From positions 1,338,033 to 1,402,032 of the forward strand of contig NZ_CAMPOV010000001.1 in the NCBI RefSeq assembly GCF_946892675.1: a DNA stretch of 64,000 bases. The letters run 5' to 3'. The translations under genes and the position numbers were made by a program. Below are positions 30,123 through 39,800 of this stretch, piece by piece. Position 1 is the stretch's first letter. Each line of letters opens with the position of its first letter. The DNA is from Arthrobacter sp. Marseille-P9274. GTDB lineage: Bacteria; Actinomycetota; Actinomycetes; Actinomycetales; Micrococcaceae. The notes under the pieces are model-generated. The model did no database searches and had not been told where the DNA came from. It was given only the letters and a program-made list of their open reading frames with translations.

Positions 30123-30224
30123 GTCCGGGCCGTTGCCCGGACTGTGCCCCGTGGGCCAAGGATAAGTTTCCGGCCGGTGCTCCCGGCCGGATGATCAATC
30201 CGATCAGGGCCGCCTGACGGCGGC
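30123..30224 (+). promoter_or_regulatory. Three hairpins in the whiA-sodA gap / sodA leader
   Basis: Perfect stems are GTCCGGGC/GCCCGGAC (30123-30142), CCGGCCGG/CCGGCCGG (30170-30190) and GCCGCC/GGCGGC (30209-30224). The first may end whiA transcription; if the promoter at 30089 is right, all three lie in the sodA 5' leader and may stabilise or regulate it. Confidence 0.4.
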
Positions 30225-30247
30225 CGCCAAAGTTACGGAGGATATTC

Positions 30248-30877
30248 GTGAGCAAGTACGAACTGCCTGAACTGCCATACGATTACGCCGCGCTGGAGCC
30301 GCACATCTCCGCCCGCATCATGGAGCTGCACCACAGCAAGCACCATGCCGCGTACGTGGCCGGCGCCAACACCGCGCTCGAGAAGATGGCGGAGGCCCGG
30401 GACAAGGGGGATGCCGCCTCGGCCGCGAAACTGTCCAAGGACCTGCAGTTCAACCTGGGCGGCCACATCAACCACTCCATCTTCTGGAACAACCTCTCTC
30501 CGGAAGGCGGTGACAAGCCCGAGGGCGAGCTGGCTGCGGCACTCGATGAGTTCTTCGGCTCGTTCGACAACTTCCGCGGCCACTTCACCGGTGCCGCCAC
30601 CACCATCCAGGGCTCCGGCTGGGCCATCCTGGCCTACGAGCCGATCGGCGGAAACCTGGTCATCGAGCAGATGTACGACCAGCAGAACGGCGTCCCGGTC
30701 GCAACCACCCCGCTGCTGCAGCTGGATATGTGGGAGCACGCGTTCTACCTCGACTACCAGAACGTCAAGGCCGACTACGTCAAGGCCTTCTGGAACATCG
30801 TGAACTGGGCCGACGTTGCCAAGCGCTTCGACGCCGCGCGTTCCGGCGCCGCCGCACTGGTCATTCCCGGCAAGTAG
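30248..30877 (+). CDS. sodA: Superoxide dismutase (Mn/Fe family)
   Basis: 209-residue Mn/Fe-SOD converting superoxide to H2O2 and O2. Metal-ligand regions are visible: [10 protein letters not shown] (first His), [14 protein letters not shown] (second) and [16 protein letters not shown] (Asp and His). The Gln in the middle (TTIQGSGWA has Gly-Ser-Gly-Trp downstream) does not alone decide Mn or Fe use. GTG start with GGAGGA (30237-30242) upstream. No signal peptide, so cytoplasmic. Confidence 0.97.
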   Translation: MSKYELPELPYDYAALEPHISARIMELHHSKHHAAYVAGANTALEKMAEARDKGDAASAAKLSKDLQFNLGGHINHSIFWNNLSPEGGDKPEGELAAALDEFFGSFDNFRGHFTGAATTIQGSGWAILAYEPIGGNLVIEQMYDQQNGVPVATTPLLQLDMWEHAFYLDYQNVKADYVKAFWNIVNWADVAKRFDAARSGAAALVIPGK

Positions 30878-30889
30878 CAGGCTGCGGTA

Positions 30890-30936
30890 ATCCGGAAGGG
30901 ATGCCGCGTGCCGGGCACGCGGCATCCCTTCCGGAT
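30890..30936 (+). terminator. Long perfect hairpin after sodA
   Basis: Two 22-base perfectly complementary arms with a CGG loop begin 13 bases after the sodA stop. No U-tract follows, so it may act as a stem-dependent terminator or as a 3' stabiliser. The remaining 127 bases to gap hold no recognisable gene. Confidence 0.7.
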
Positions 30937-31018
30937 CCCGGACAACACAGCCACAATGAGGTGGAAGAGCAGCAGCACCGTACAACGCCGGACCCGGCCA
31001 CAGTCCGGCGATGATTGA

Positions 31019-32074
<1,056 letters not shown>

Positions 32075-32097
32075 CCGACGCACTGCTAAGGGTAGGT

Positions 32098-33336
32098 ATG
32101 ACTGCACGCGCTCTTGATGAACTGCTGGCCGAAGGCGTCCGCGGACGCACCGTTCTGGTCCGTTCGGACCTGAACGTCCCGTTGGAAGGGGAGGAATCCT
32201 CGCTGACGGTCGCCGATGACGGACGGATCCGGGCCTCGCTGCCGGTCCTGGAGAAGCTGGCCTCCGCCGGCGCTCGGGTCATCGTGATGGCGCACCTGGG
32301 CCGGCCCAAGGGCGAACCGCAGGAGAAGTACTCGCTGCGCCCCGCCGTCGAACGTTTGAAGGAACTGGCACCGTTCACCGTCCGGTTCGCAGAGGACACC
32401 GTGGGCGAGAGCGCGCGCCTGCGTGCCGCGGAACTACAGGACGGCGAAGCGCTGGTCCTGCAAAACCTGCGTTTCGACGCGCGGGAGACCAGCAAGGTCG
32501 ACGCCGAGCGGCAGGAGTTCGCCTCGGAACTGGCCGCGCTGACGGGCGGCCAGGGCGCCTACGTGGATGATGCCTTCGGCGCGGTGCATCGCAAGCATGC
32601 CAGTGTCTTCGACATCGCTAGCCTGCTGCCGTCGTACCAGGGCGACCTGGTCCGCACCGAGGTCGAGGTGCTGGACCGGCTGACCGAGGCGCCGCAGCGG
32701 CCCTACGTCGTGGTGCTCGGCGGGTCCAAGGTGTCGGACAAGCTTGCGGTGATCGAGAACCTGCTGCGCCGCGCGGATGCCATCCTCGTCGGCGGTGGCA
32801 TGGTCTTCACCTTCCTCGCTGCGCAGGGCCACAAGGTGGCCTCCAGCCTGCTCGAGGAGGATCAGCTGGACACCGTCCGCGGCTATCTGGCCAAGGCCAA
32901 GGAGAACGGCTGCGACTTCGTGCTGCCCACGGACATCGTCGTGGCCGAGAAGTTCTCCGCCGAAGCCGCCCATGAGACCGTGCCGGCCCAGGACATCGAG
33001 TCCTCCAGCTTCGGCCAGTCCGGCATCGGGCTGGACATCGGCCCGGAATCGGCCGAGGCCTTTGCCCAGCGGATCCATTCCGCGAACACCGTCTTCTGGA
33101 ACGGCCCAATGGGCGTGTTCGAGTTCCCGGCCTTCGCCAACGGCACCCGCACCGTGGCCAAGGCCCTGACCGGAACCGACGGCTTCACCGTGGTGGGCGG
33201 CGGGGACTCGGCCGCCGCGGTCCGCAGCCTCGGTTTCGACGACGATGCCTTCGGGCACATCTCGACCGGCGGCGGGGCGAGCCTCGAGTACCTCGAAGGC
33301 AAGTCCCTGCCCGGCCTCACTGCGCTGGGACGCTAA
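32098..33336 (+). CDS. pgk: Phosphoglycerate kinase
   Basis: 412-residue kinase making ATP from 1,3-bisphosphoglycerate. RSDLNVPL, the substrate segment AHLGRPKG and the nucleotide-site [11 protein letters not shown] are present. The bilobed length is normal. ATG 32098 is chosen from the family N-terminus with AAGGGTAGG upstream; the open frame extends into gap but without similarity. Confidence 0.97.
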   Translation: MTARALDELLAEGVRGRTVLVRSDLNVPLEGEESSLTVADDGRIRASLPVLEKLASAGARVIVMAHLGRPKGEPQEKYSLRPAVERLKELAPFTVRFAEDTVGESARLRAAELQDGEALVLQNLRFDARETSKVDAERQEFASELAALTGGQGAYVDDAFGAVHRKHASVFDIASLLPSYQGDLVRTEVEVLDRLTEAPQRPYVVVLGGSKVSDKLAVIENLLRRADAILVGGGMVFTFLAAQGHKVASSLLEEDQLDTVRGYLAKAKENGCDFVLPTDIVVAEKFSAEAAHETVPAQDIESSSFGQSGIGLDIGPESAEAFAQRIHSANTVFWNGPMGVFEFPAFANGTRTVAKALTGTDGFTVVGGGDSAAAVRSLGFDDDAFGHISTGGGASLEYLEGKSLPGLTALGR

Positions 33337-33372
33337 GCGCAAACACGCAGCACCGCACGGAAGTGAAGCAAA

Positions 33373-33404
33373 GTCCGCCCCGCCCGGCATCGGGCGGGGC
33401 GGAC
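33373..33404 (+). terminator. Hairpin between pgk and tpiA
   Basis: Perfect 14-bp arms (GTCCGCCCCGCCCG and complement) with a GCAT loop lie 36 bases after the pgk stop and 20 before tpiA. No U-tract. It may be a partial terminator or processing site setting pgk:tpiA ratios. Confidence 0.55.
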
Positions 33405-33424
33405 GTTAGACGACTGGAGAGTCA

Positions 33425-34240
33425 GTGACTACCTCGACCAACGGCAAGTTCGATCGCACGCCGCTGATTGCCGGCAACTGGAAGATGAATATGGACCATG
33501 TCCAGTCCATCACGTTGCTCCAGAAGCTCGCCTGGACGCTGAGCGACGCCCGGCACGACTTCAAGCGGGTCGAGGTGGCGGTCTTCCCGCCCTTCACCGA
33601 CCTGCGGAGCGTCCAGACCCTGGTCCGCGGCGACGACCTCGAGGTGGCCTACGGCGGCCAGGATCTCTCCGAGTTCGATTCGGGTGCCTACACCGGCGAC
33701 ATCTCCGGGCAGTTCCTTGCCCGCCTCGGCTGCAGCTACGTGCTGGTGGGCCACTCCGAACGCCGGACCGTCCACGGGGAGTCCGACGAGACCCTCAACG
33801 CCAAGGTCAGGGCCGCCTTCCGGCATTCCCTGGTCCCGGTCCTCTGCGTCGGGGAGGGGCTGGCCGTGCGGCAGGCCGGGAACCACGTGGCACACACTCT
33901 CGAGCAGTTGCGTGCCGACCTCGCGGGACTGCCGGCCGAGGACGCGGCCCGGCTCGTGGTCGCCTACGAGCCGGTCTGGGCGATCGGCACCGGCGAGGTC
34001 GCCGGCCCCTCGGACGCCCAGGAAATGTGCGCCGCCATCCGCGCCGAAATCGCAAGCCTGTACGACGACGCGGTGGCCGCGGGCGTACGGCTGCTTTACG
34101 GGGGATCGGTCAAGGCCGCGAACGCGGCGGCCATCCTCAAGGAGCGCGAAGTCGACGGCGTACTGGTCGGCGGCGCCAGCCTCGACGTTGCCGAATTTGC
34201 TAACATTGTCAGGTTCGAGCACCATCTGGTGACGGACTAA
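33425..34240 (+). CDS. tpiA: Triosephosphate isomerase
   Basis: 271-residue TIM barrel interconverting dihydroxyacetone phosphate and glyceraldehyde 3-phosphate. Catalytic Lys in GNWKMN, His in GHSERR and Glu in [11 protein letters not shown] are intact, as is the phosphate loop [14 protein letters not shown] start with GGAGAG just upstream. secG follows after 15 bases. Confidence 0.97.
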   Translation: MTTSTNGKFDRTPLIAGNWKMNMDHVQSITLLQKLAWTLSDARHDFKRVEVAVFPPFTDLRSVQTLVRGDDLEVAYGGQDLSEFDSGAYTGDISGQFLARLGCSYVLVGHSERRTVHGESDETLNAKVRAAFRHSLVPVLCVGEGLAVRQAGNHVAHTLEQLRADLAGLPAEDAARLVVAYEPVWAIGTGEVAGPSDAQEMCAAIRAEIASLYDDAVAAGVRLLYGGSVKAANAAAILKEREVDGVLVGGASLDVAEFANIVRFEHHLVTD

Positions 34241-34255
34241 TCGGGAAAGGCCACT

Positions 34256-34507
34256 GTGGACGCTCTGAAGATCACGCTGCAAATCGTGCTGGGAATCACC
34301 AGTCTCCTCCTGACGCTGCTGATTCTGCTGCACAAGGGTCGCGGCGGCGGTATGTCGGACATGTTCGGCGGCGGAATGACGACGTCACTGGGTTCTTCCG
34401 GTGTGGCCGAGCGGAACCTGAACAGGTTCACCGTGGTGCTCGGCCTGGTGTGGGGCACGGTCATCGTCGCCCTCGGGCTGATTATGCGCTTCAGCGCCGA
34501 AGCATAA
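34256..34507 (+). CDS. secG: Preprotein translocase subunit SecG
   Basis: 83-residue SecYEG accessory subunit with two transmembrane helices (about 5-27 and 55-77) separated by a Gly/Met-rich loop (GRGGGMSDMFGGG) typical of SecG. GTG start with GGGAAAGG upstream. The tpiA-secG linkage is standard in actinobacteria. Confidence 0.92.
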   Translation: MDALKITLQIVLGITSLLLTLLILLHKGRGGGMSDMFGGGMTTSLGSSGVAERNLNRFTVVLGLVWGTVIVALGLIMRFSAEA

Positions 34508-34595
34508 GGAATTCTTAGTCCCGTTCACTCCGGGCCGGTCGTAGACTTGTGCCACAGATCGCAGTACGACACCCTGCTACCCGGAGATGAACATC

Positions 34596-34967
34596 ATGGA
34601 ATCTTCCTACGGGCTCAGAGCCGTGCGCGCCGGTTCGGCTACAGGCGCCGGCCTGGCAGGTTGGCAGGCCGACACCGGTCGTATCGTCGAAATGGTCCGC
34701 AAGGTTCCGGTGACGTACTGGTGTCCGCAGGGTCATGAGACGACGCCGGTCTTCGCGGAGCTGGCCGAGATGGAGATCCCCAAGACGTGGGACTGCCCGC
34801 GCTGCGGACGAACCGCCTGCCGCGAACGCGGCGGCGCCAACGCGGAGCGGCCGGGGGATGAGCCGTTCAAGAGCCACTTGGAATACGCGAAGGAGCGGCG
34901 CACCCCGGAGGAAGCCGAGCGCGTCCTGCAGGACGCCCTTGACCGGCTGCGGCGGCGGCGGTCCTAG
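34596..34967 (+). CDS. rbpA: RNA polymerase-binding protein RbpA
   Basis: 123-residue actinobacterial RbpA, which binds RNA polymerase and sigma-A and stabilises open complexes. The zinc-ribbon core has CPQGH (about 42-46) and CPRC (about 67-70). A basic linker and the sigma-interacting C-terminal helix (SHLEYAKERRTPEEAERVL) follow. I prefer ATG 34596, 9 bases after GGAG; ATG 34587 abuts the Shine-Dalgarno too closely. The N-terminal tail differs from the usual R-x-x-R-G start and may mark a paralogue. Confidence 0.85.
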   Translation: MESSYGLRAVRAGSATGAGLAGWQADTGRIVEMVRKVPVTYWCPQGHETTPVFAELAEMEIPKTWDCPRCGRTACRERGGANAERPGDEPFKSHLEYAKERRTPEEAERVLQDALDRLRRRRS

Positions 34968-34984
34968 TGCGAGAACCCGGTGCA

Positions 34985-35096
34985 CCTTCAGCCATTTTGC
35001 CGGTGTAGACGTCCACTGCCCTGAGCAGCGTAGGGGTCCGTTGCGTTCGTAGTCGCAGGTCATCGTTTTATCCGGTCCTTCGGAATCCTGATTCAT
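34985..35096 (-). pseudogene. IS630-family transposase fragment
   Basis: On the minus strand the stretch encodes CDYERNG, then after a one-base shift TPTLLRAVDVYTGKMAEG. Together this matches the catalytic-domain segment of IS630-type transposases (D-Y-x-R-N/H-G-T..L..A.DV.TG). Both ends and the frame are lost, so it is a dead remnant. Assigned by eye from a short stretch. Confidence 0.5.
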
Positions 35097-35129
35097 CCGG
35101 CCCTACGCGGTGAGGCACCCTTTAATACC

Positions 35130-35645
35130 TCTTCGTGGACGTGCTGCCGGTCAAGCTGTTGAACTCCCGGGCGGCCATGAAAATCCCCGCCCGCAAGACC
35201 GATGTCTCCAATTAATGCCGTCCGGCCGGCGCAGCTGGGGCCCACGGTGTGTAGCGCGCCAGCTGTGTTCCTCCGAAGCCCATCCGGGAACTCCTTGTTA
35301 CCCGTGCCCGCACGATCGCGGTCCAGGACCGGACCCTCGGGATCCACCGGTTGGAGAAGTTCCTCGAATTCACCGGCATCTGGCTCTCCTCCGCGGTATC
35401 CGACCTCGTCGGGACATCGTTGTCGGCCACGCTCACCCCCGTCATCGACGGCAAACACGATCGCGCGCTGCTCGCTTAGCTGGCCAAAGGCACGTGGGCC
35501 GAAAAGTCACGGCACGGGCCCGAAGCCCTGGCCGGCCCGTTCATCGAACACCACCAGCCTGCCCGGGTGCACCTGGAACGGATCGATTCCATCACTTCCT
35601 GAACCGACTGGCTCAACCCGCAGGCGGGGAGCGGTTTCCGGCCTA
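35130..35645 (+). pseudogene. IS110-family transposase remnant
   Basis: Fragments of an IS110 (DEDD) transposase are read across frames and stops: MKIPARKTDV (near 35175), CVPPKPIRELLVTRARTIAV (near 35262-35322), then GIHRLEKFLEF, LSSAVSDLVGTS and, after an in-frame TAG at about 35477, LAKGTW...HLERIDSIT before a TGA near 35600. These match the NVPGRKTDV / PP.PIR.LR.LTR.R / IQRLEK.LED..IKLSSV segments of the family. It lacks the N-terminus and is not functional. Confidence 0.75.
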
Positions 35646-35824
35646 GCGTGCCGATAACGGCCCAATAACGGCGCGATAACGGGGCCGGGGGTGCACTGTA
35701 AAGGCATTACAAACTTGCAGCTTCATTGGGGTTCTTGGGGAGAAGAAGCGATGCTCACTGATCTGACCCGCCATTCCCTGGCGACCCTTGTGACCAAGCT
35801 CATGGCAGGAGAACGAGGGAGATC
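35646..35824 (+). promoter_or_regulatory. Upstream region of the NRPS-like operon
   Basis: This 179-base stretch must carry the promoter of the operon starting at 35825. It contains three ATAACGG copies within about 40 bases (from 35651) and a ribosome-site GGGGAG (35737-35742). I cannot place a convincing -35/-10 pair or an operator. Confidence 0.3.
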
Positions 35825-35912
35825 ATGCCGATTATTAACGATCCGCACCTGTTCAACGAGCAGAGCCTATTCGTCGACTTGGAAGGGGTGCTGGGCCGAC
35901 GGCTCTACCTGA
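35751..35912 (+). CDS. Possible small ORF overlapping the sbnA start
   Basis: ATG 35751 has a good Shine-Dalgarno (GGGGAG, 8 bases upstream) and encodes 53 residues beginning MLTDLTRHSLATLVTKL. It overlaps the first 88 bases of sbnA in another frame. It could be a leader peptide coupling translation to sbnA, or chance. No similarity recognised. Confidence 0.25.
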   Translation: MLTDLTRHSLATLVTKLMAGERGRSCRLLTIRTCSTSRAYSSTWKGCWADGST

Positions 35913-36889
35913 AGATCGAGGGATTCAACTTCGCCGGCTCGATTAAGCTCAAGCCCGCCAGGGAGATGGTCGAGCAGGCCGAGCGGACAGGCCTCGTCGG
36001 TCCCGGATCTGTGCTGGTCGAGTCCTCCTCGGGGAACCTCGGCGTCGCGCTCAGCATGATCGCTGCCAGCAAGGGGTATCACTTCGTATGCGTGATCGAT
36101 CCGCGCTGCAACCCCGCGACCGCGCAGCTCATGGAGGCGCTCGGGGCACAGGTGGACCTGGTCACCGAGCCGGATCCCGTCGACGGTTTCCTGGGGGCAC
36201 GACTCAACCACGTCCGTGAACTGTGCGCGTCGGACGACCGGTACGTCTGGCTCAACCAGTACTCGAACCCCGGCAACTGGGGAGCGCACTACCGCTGGAC
36301 CGCTCCCGAGATCGCCGCCCAGTTCCCGGACCTTGACGTGTTGTTCGTCGGAGCCGGAACAACGGGCACACTGATGGGTTGCGCACGGTACTTCCGGGAG
36401 CACCGCCCTGACGTCCGGATCGTCGCGGTCGACGCGGTAGGGTCGGTCTCGTTCGGCCGCCCGCCGGCCACCCGCCTGATCCCCGGGCTCGGGATGAGTG
36501 TGCGGCCGCCCCAACTCGACGAGTCCCTGATCGACGATGTGGTGTTCGTCGAGGAGGTGGACACGGTGCGCGCTTGCCACCGCCTCGCCGCGGGCGGGTA
36601 CCTGCTCGGGGGCTCCACCGGAACCGTGGTCCACGGCGCCATGACATGGCTTGAGGCCCACCAGGCCCGGGATATCACCGCGGTGACCATCTCTCCCGAT
36701 ATGGGCCGCCCGTACCTGGACACCATCTACCAGCCCGACTGGGTGCTGGACCACTTCGGGGCCGACGCTGCCGCCGACGCCGCCTCGACTGCAGACCCAG
36801 GTCTACAGTCTGACCCGATGTCGAGGCCACAACTCCCGGCAGCCGCCCCGCGGACTGATTCCGTGGCACTAAGGAGCATTTCGCAGTGA
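35825..36889 (+). CDS. sbnA: SbnA-like 2,3-diaminopropionate synthase subunit
   Basis: PLP enzyme (354 aa) of the cysteine-synthase fold. By homology to SbnA it condenses O-phospho-L-serine with L-glutamate to N-(1-amino-1-carboxy-2-ethyl)-glutamate, the precursor cleaved by SbnB to L-2,3-diaminopropionate. PLP Lys is K41 in AGSIKLKPA; the substrate loop SSSGNLG is at 67-73 and the PLP-phosphate loop is GAGTTGTLMG. The C-terminal 40 residues are Ala/Pro-rich and non-conserved. GAGGGAG lies just upstream. It overlaps the next gene by 4 bases (GTGA), so it opens the operon. Confidence 0.88.
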   Translation: MPIINDPHLFNEQSLFVDLEGVLGRRLYLKIEGFNFAGSIKLKPAREMVEQAERTGLVGPGSVLVESSSGNLGVALSMIAASKGYHFVCVIDPRCNPATAQLMEALGAQVDLVTEPDPVDGFLGARLNHVRELCASDDRYVWLNQYSNPGNWGAHYRWTAPEIAAQFPDLDVLFVGAGTTGTLMGCARYFREHRPDVRIVAVDAVGSVSFGRPPATRLIPGLGMSVRPPQLDESLIDDVVFVEEVDTVRACHRLAAGGYLLGGSTGTVVHGAMTWLEAHQARDITAVTISPDMGRPYLDTIYQPDWVLDHFGADAAADAASTADPGLQSDPMSRPQLPAAAPRTDSVALRSISQ

Positions 36890-39800
36890 ACGAGTTCGTC
36901 GAAACGCTGCCAACGTCACCAGGTACCACGATTCCGACAACTCCGACGACTTCCCAGAGGGTCGATTCTCCAGCCACTCCCGCCACCGGCGTAAACAGTG
37001 CGGACACGTCGTTGGAGCGTCGGCTGGCGGATCTTCTCGCATCGGTAGTGAAGAAGGACGACGTCGCCGTGGACGCCAACTTCTTCTACGAATTGGGTGC
37101 GGATTCGCTGGTGATGGCGCAGTTCTGCGCCCGGGTGCGCAAACAGCCGGACCTGCCTGCCGTGTCGATCAAGGACATCTACCAGCACCCGACGATCTCG
37201 GCGCTGGCCGCGGCCCTGGCACCGGCGGAAGAGGCGTCGGCGACGGCACAAGTGCAGGACCGGTTGGCTGAGGTGCTGGCAGGCGTGCTGGATGGCAAGC
37301 AGGTGGCGGTGGACAGCCACTTCTTCCAGGACCTGGGCGCGGATTCGCTGGTGATGGCCAAGTTTTGCGCCAGGGTGCGCAAGCAGCCGGATCTGCCGAA
37401 GGTCTCCATCAAGGACGTCTACCAGCACCCGACGATCGCGGCCCTGGCCGCGGCCCTGGCACCGGCGGAAGAGGCGCCGGCGACGGCACAGGTGAGGGAT
37501 CGCCTGGCCGAGGTGCTGGGCGGGGTGCTCGGCATCGATGACGTCCCGATGGACAGCGACTTCTTCCAGGAGCTTGGCGCGGACTCGCTGGTGATGGCCA
37601 AGTTTTGCGCCAGGGTGCGCAAGCAGCCGGATCTGCCCCAGGTGTCCATGAAGGAGATTTACCGCAACCCGAATATCTCCGCGCTGGCGGCGGCCCTGCA
37701 GGTTCCCCCGCAGCAGGACAAGGAGGCGGAGCCCTCGCCGGCGGTGGCGTCCGTGCCGGAGACGCCGCCGCCCATGGACGCGCGGACGTGGGAGTATGTC
37801 CTCTGCGGCGCCCTGCAGGTGCTTGTCTATTTCGGCTACTGCCTGCTCGCCGGGTTCATCGCGGTCGTGGGGTACCAGTGGTTGTTCCCGGCCGCCGGGC
37901 CGGGCAACCATCACTGGTTGAGCCACGGGACGGATTTCTGGGTGCTCTACCTGCGCTCGATCGGCTACGCCGCGGCAACGTTCGTGCTGCTGTGCATCCT
38001 GCCGGTGGCCGCCAAGTGGATTTTCATCGGGCGCTTCCGGCCCAAGGAGATCCGCATCTGGAGTCTGGCCTACTTCCGGTTCTGGCTGGTCAAGGCGCTG
38101 ATGCGCACCTCGCCCCTGTCGCTGATGACCGGTTCGCCGCTGACGACCTTCTACCTGAGGGCGATGGGCGCGAAGGTCGGCCGAAACGTGATGATCATGA
38201 CCAATCGGCTGCCGATCTGCACCGACCTCCTGACGATCGGGGAGGGAACGGTGATCCGCAAGGACGCCATGCTCAACGGGTACCGTGCCCATGGCGGCGT
38301 CATCCAGTTGGGTGGGGTCACGCTGGGCAAAGAAGTGATCATCGGCGAGGGCAGTGTCCTGGACATCGACACGTCGATGGGCGACCGCGCGCAGCTGGGC
38401 CACCGGTCCGCTCTCTACACCGGCCAAACCGTGCCCGCGGGCGAGCGGTGGCACGGCTCGCCCGGCCGGCCCGGAGGCGCGGACTACGCCACGGTTGAGC
38501 CGACTCCCTACCGGCCGTGGCGGCGCGGATGGTTCGCCGTTTCCCAGGTCCTGACCACGCTCGGGCTGGGCCGCACCATAATCGGACTGGCGATCACGCT
38601 GGTCGTCCTGGCGAACCCGAACGTCGCGGCCCTTCTGGAGTCACACGAGTGGGCGTTCGCCGAGTGGGTCTTCTACGCCGACGCCGTCGCCTACGCCGGC
38701 CTGAGCGTCTTCGGCGGAACGGTCATGGCGCTGGTCCTCATCACGACCCTGCCGCGGCTGCTCCAACTCGCGGTGAAGCCCGACACGGTGTATCCGCTGT
38801 TCGGGCTGCGGGACGCGGCGGCACGGGCGGTGGGCAAGATGACCAACAGCCCCATGCTCGGGGGGATATTTGGCGACAGCTCCTACGTGGTGAACTACGT
38901 GCGGGCCATCGGGTACCGCCAGCCGCAGGTCCAACAGACCGGTTCGAATTTCGGCACGGGGTTCAAGCACGACAACCCGTACCTGACGACCATCGGCACC
39001 GGCACGATGATCGCCGACGGGGTGTCATTCATGAACGCGGACTACTCGGCGACGTCGTTCAAGGTCAGCGGGGTGGCTCTCGGTGCCCACAACTTCCTGG
39101 GCAACGCCGTTCTGTACCCCGCCGAAGCCAGGACCGGGGACAACTGCCTGCTCGCGACCAAGGTGATGGTGCCCGTCGACGGGCCGGTGCGCCACGATGT
39201 CGGCCTGCTCGGGTCGCCGGCGTTCGAGATCCCCCGCTCCGTGCTGCGGGACGCCCTCCCCGAGGAGCACCGGAGCCCTGCCCACCGCCGCCGGGACCTG
39301 GCGGCCAAGAACCGGCACAACCTGCTCACGATGGCATTCCTGATGCTGGTGCGGTGGCTCAACGTGTCGCTGGCCATGCTGATTATGTTCGCCGCCCTCG
39401 AACTGTCCGACATGTTCGGCTTCCTTGCGCTCAGCGCGGGCTTCGTCGTGACGCTCGTGGTGGGCTCGCTGGTCCCCATCGGCATCGAGCGACTCACGAC
39501 GGGCTTCCGGCGGCTCAAGCCCCAACTCTGCTCGATCTACGACCCCTACTTCTGGTGGCACGAGCGGTACTGGAAGATGTCGCTGCAGCACCGGTACGCG
39601 ACAGTCTTCAACGGGACGCCGTTCAAGCCGCTGGTGTGGCGTCTGCTGGGCGTGCGGATGGGATCCCGGGTCTTCGACGACGGCTGCGGGATCATCGAGC
39701 GGACCCTGGTGACGATCGGCTCCCGCTGCACGCTGAACAACGGCACCACGATCCAGTCCCATTCCCAAGAGGACGGCATGTTCAAATCCGACTACAACGT

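Noticed and set aside
35646-35690. Three ATAACGG copies as a CRISPR or iteron array
   Set aside because: Copies are 7 bases with irregular spacing of a few bases; too short and few for either.
35825-36889. Ordinary cysteine synthase
   Set aside because: The conserved blocks match the SbnA branch and an SbnB homologue lies in the same operon; no sulfur-metabolism genes are adjacent.
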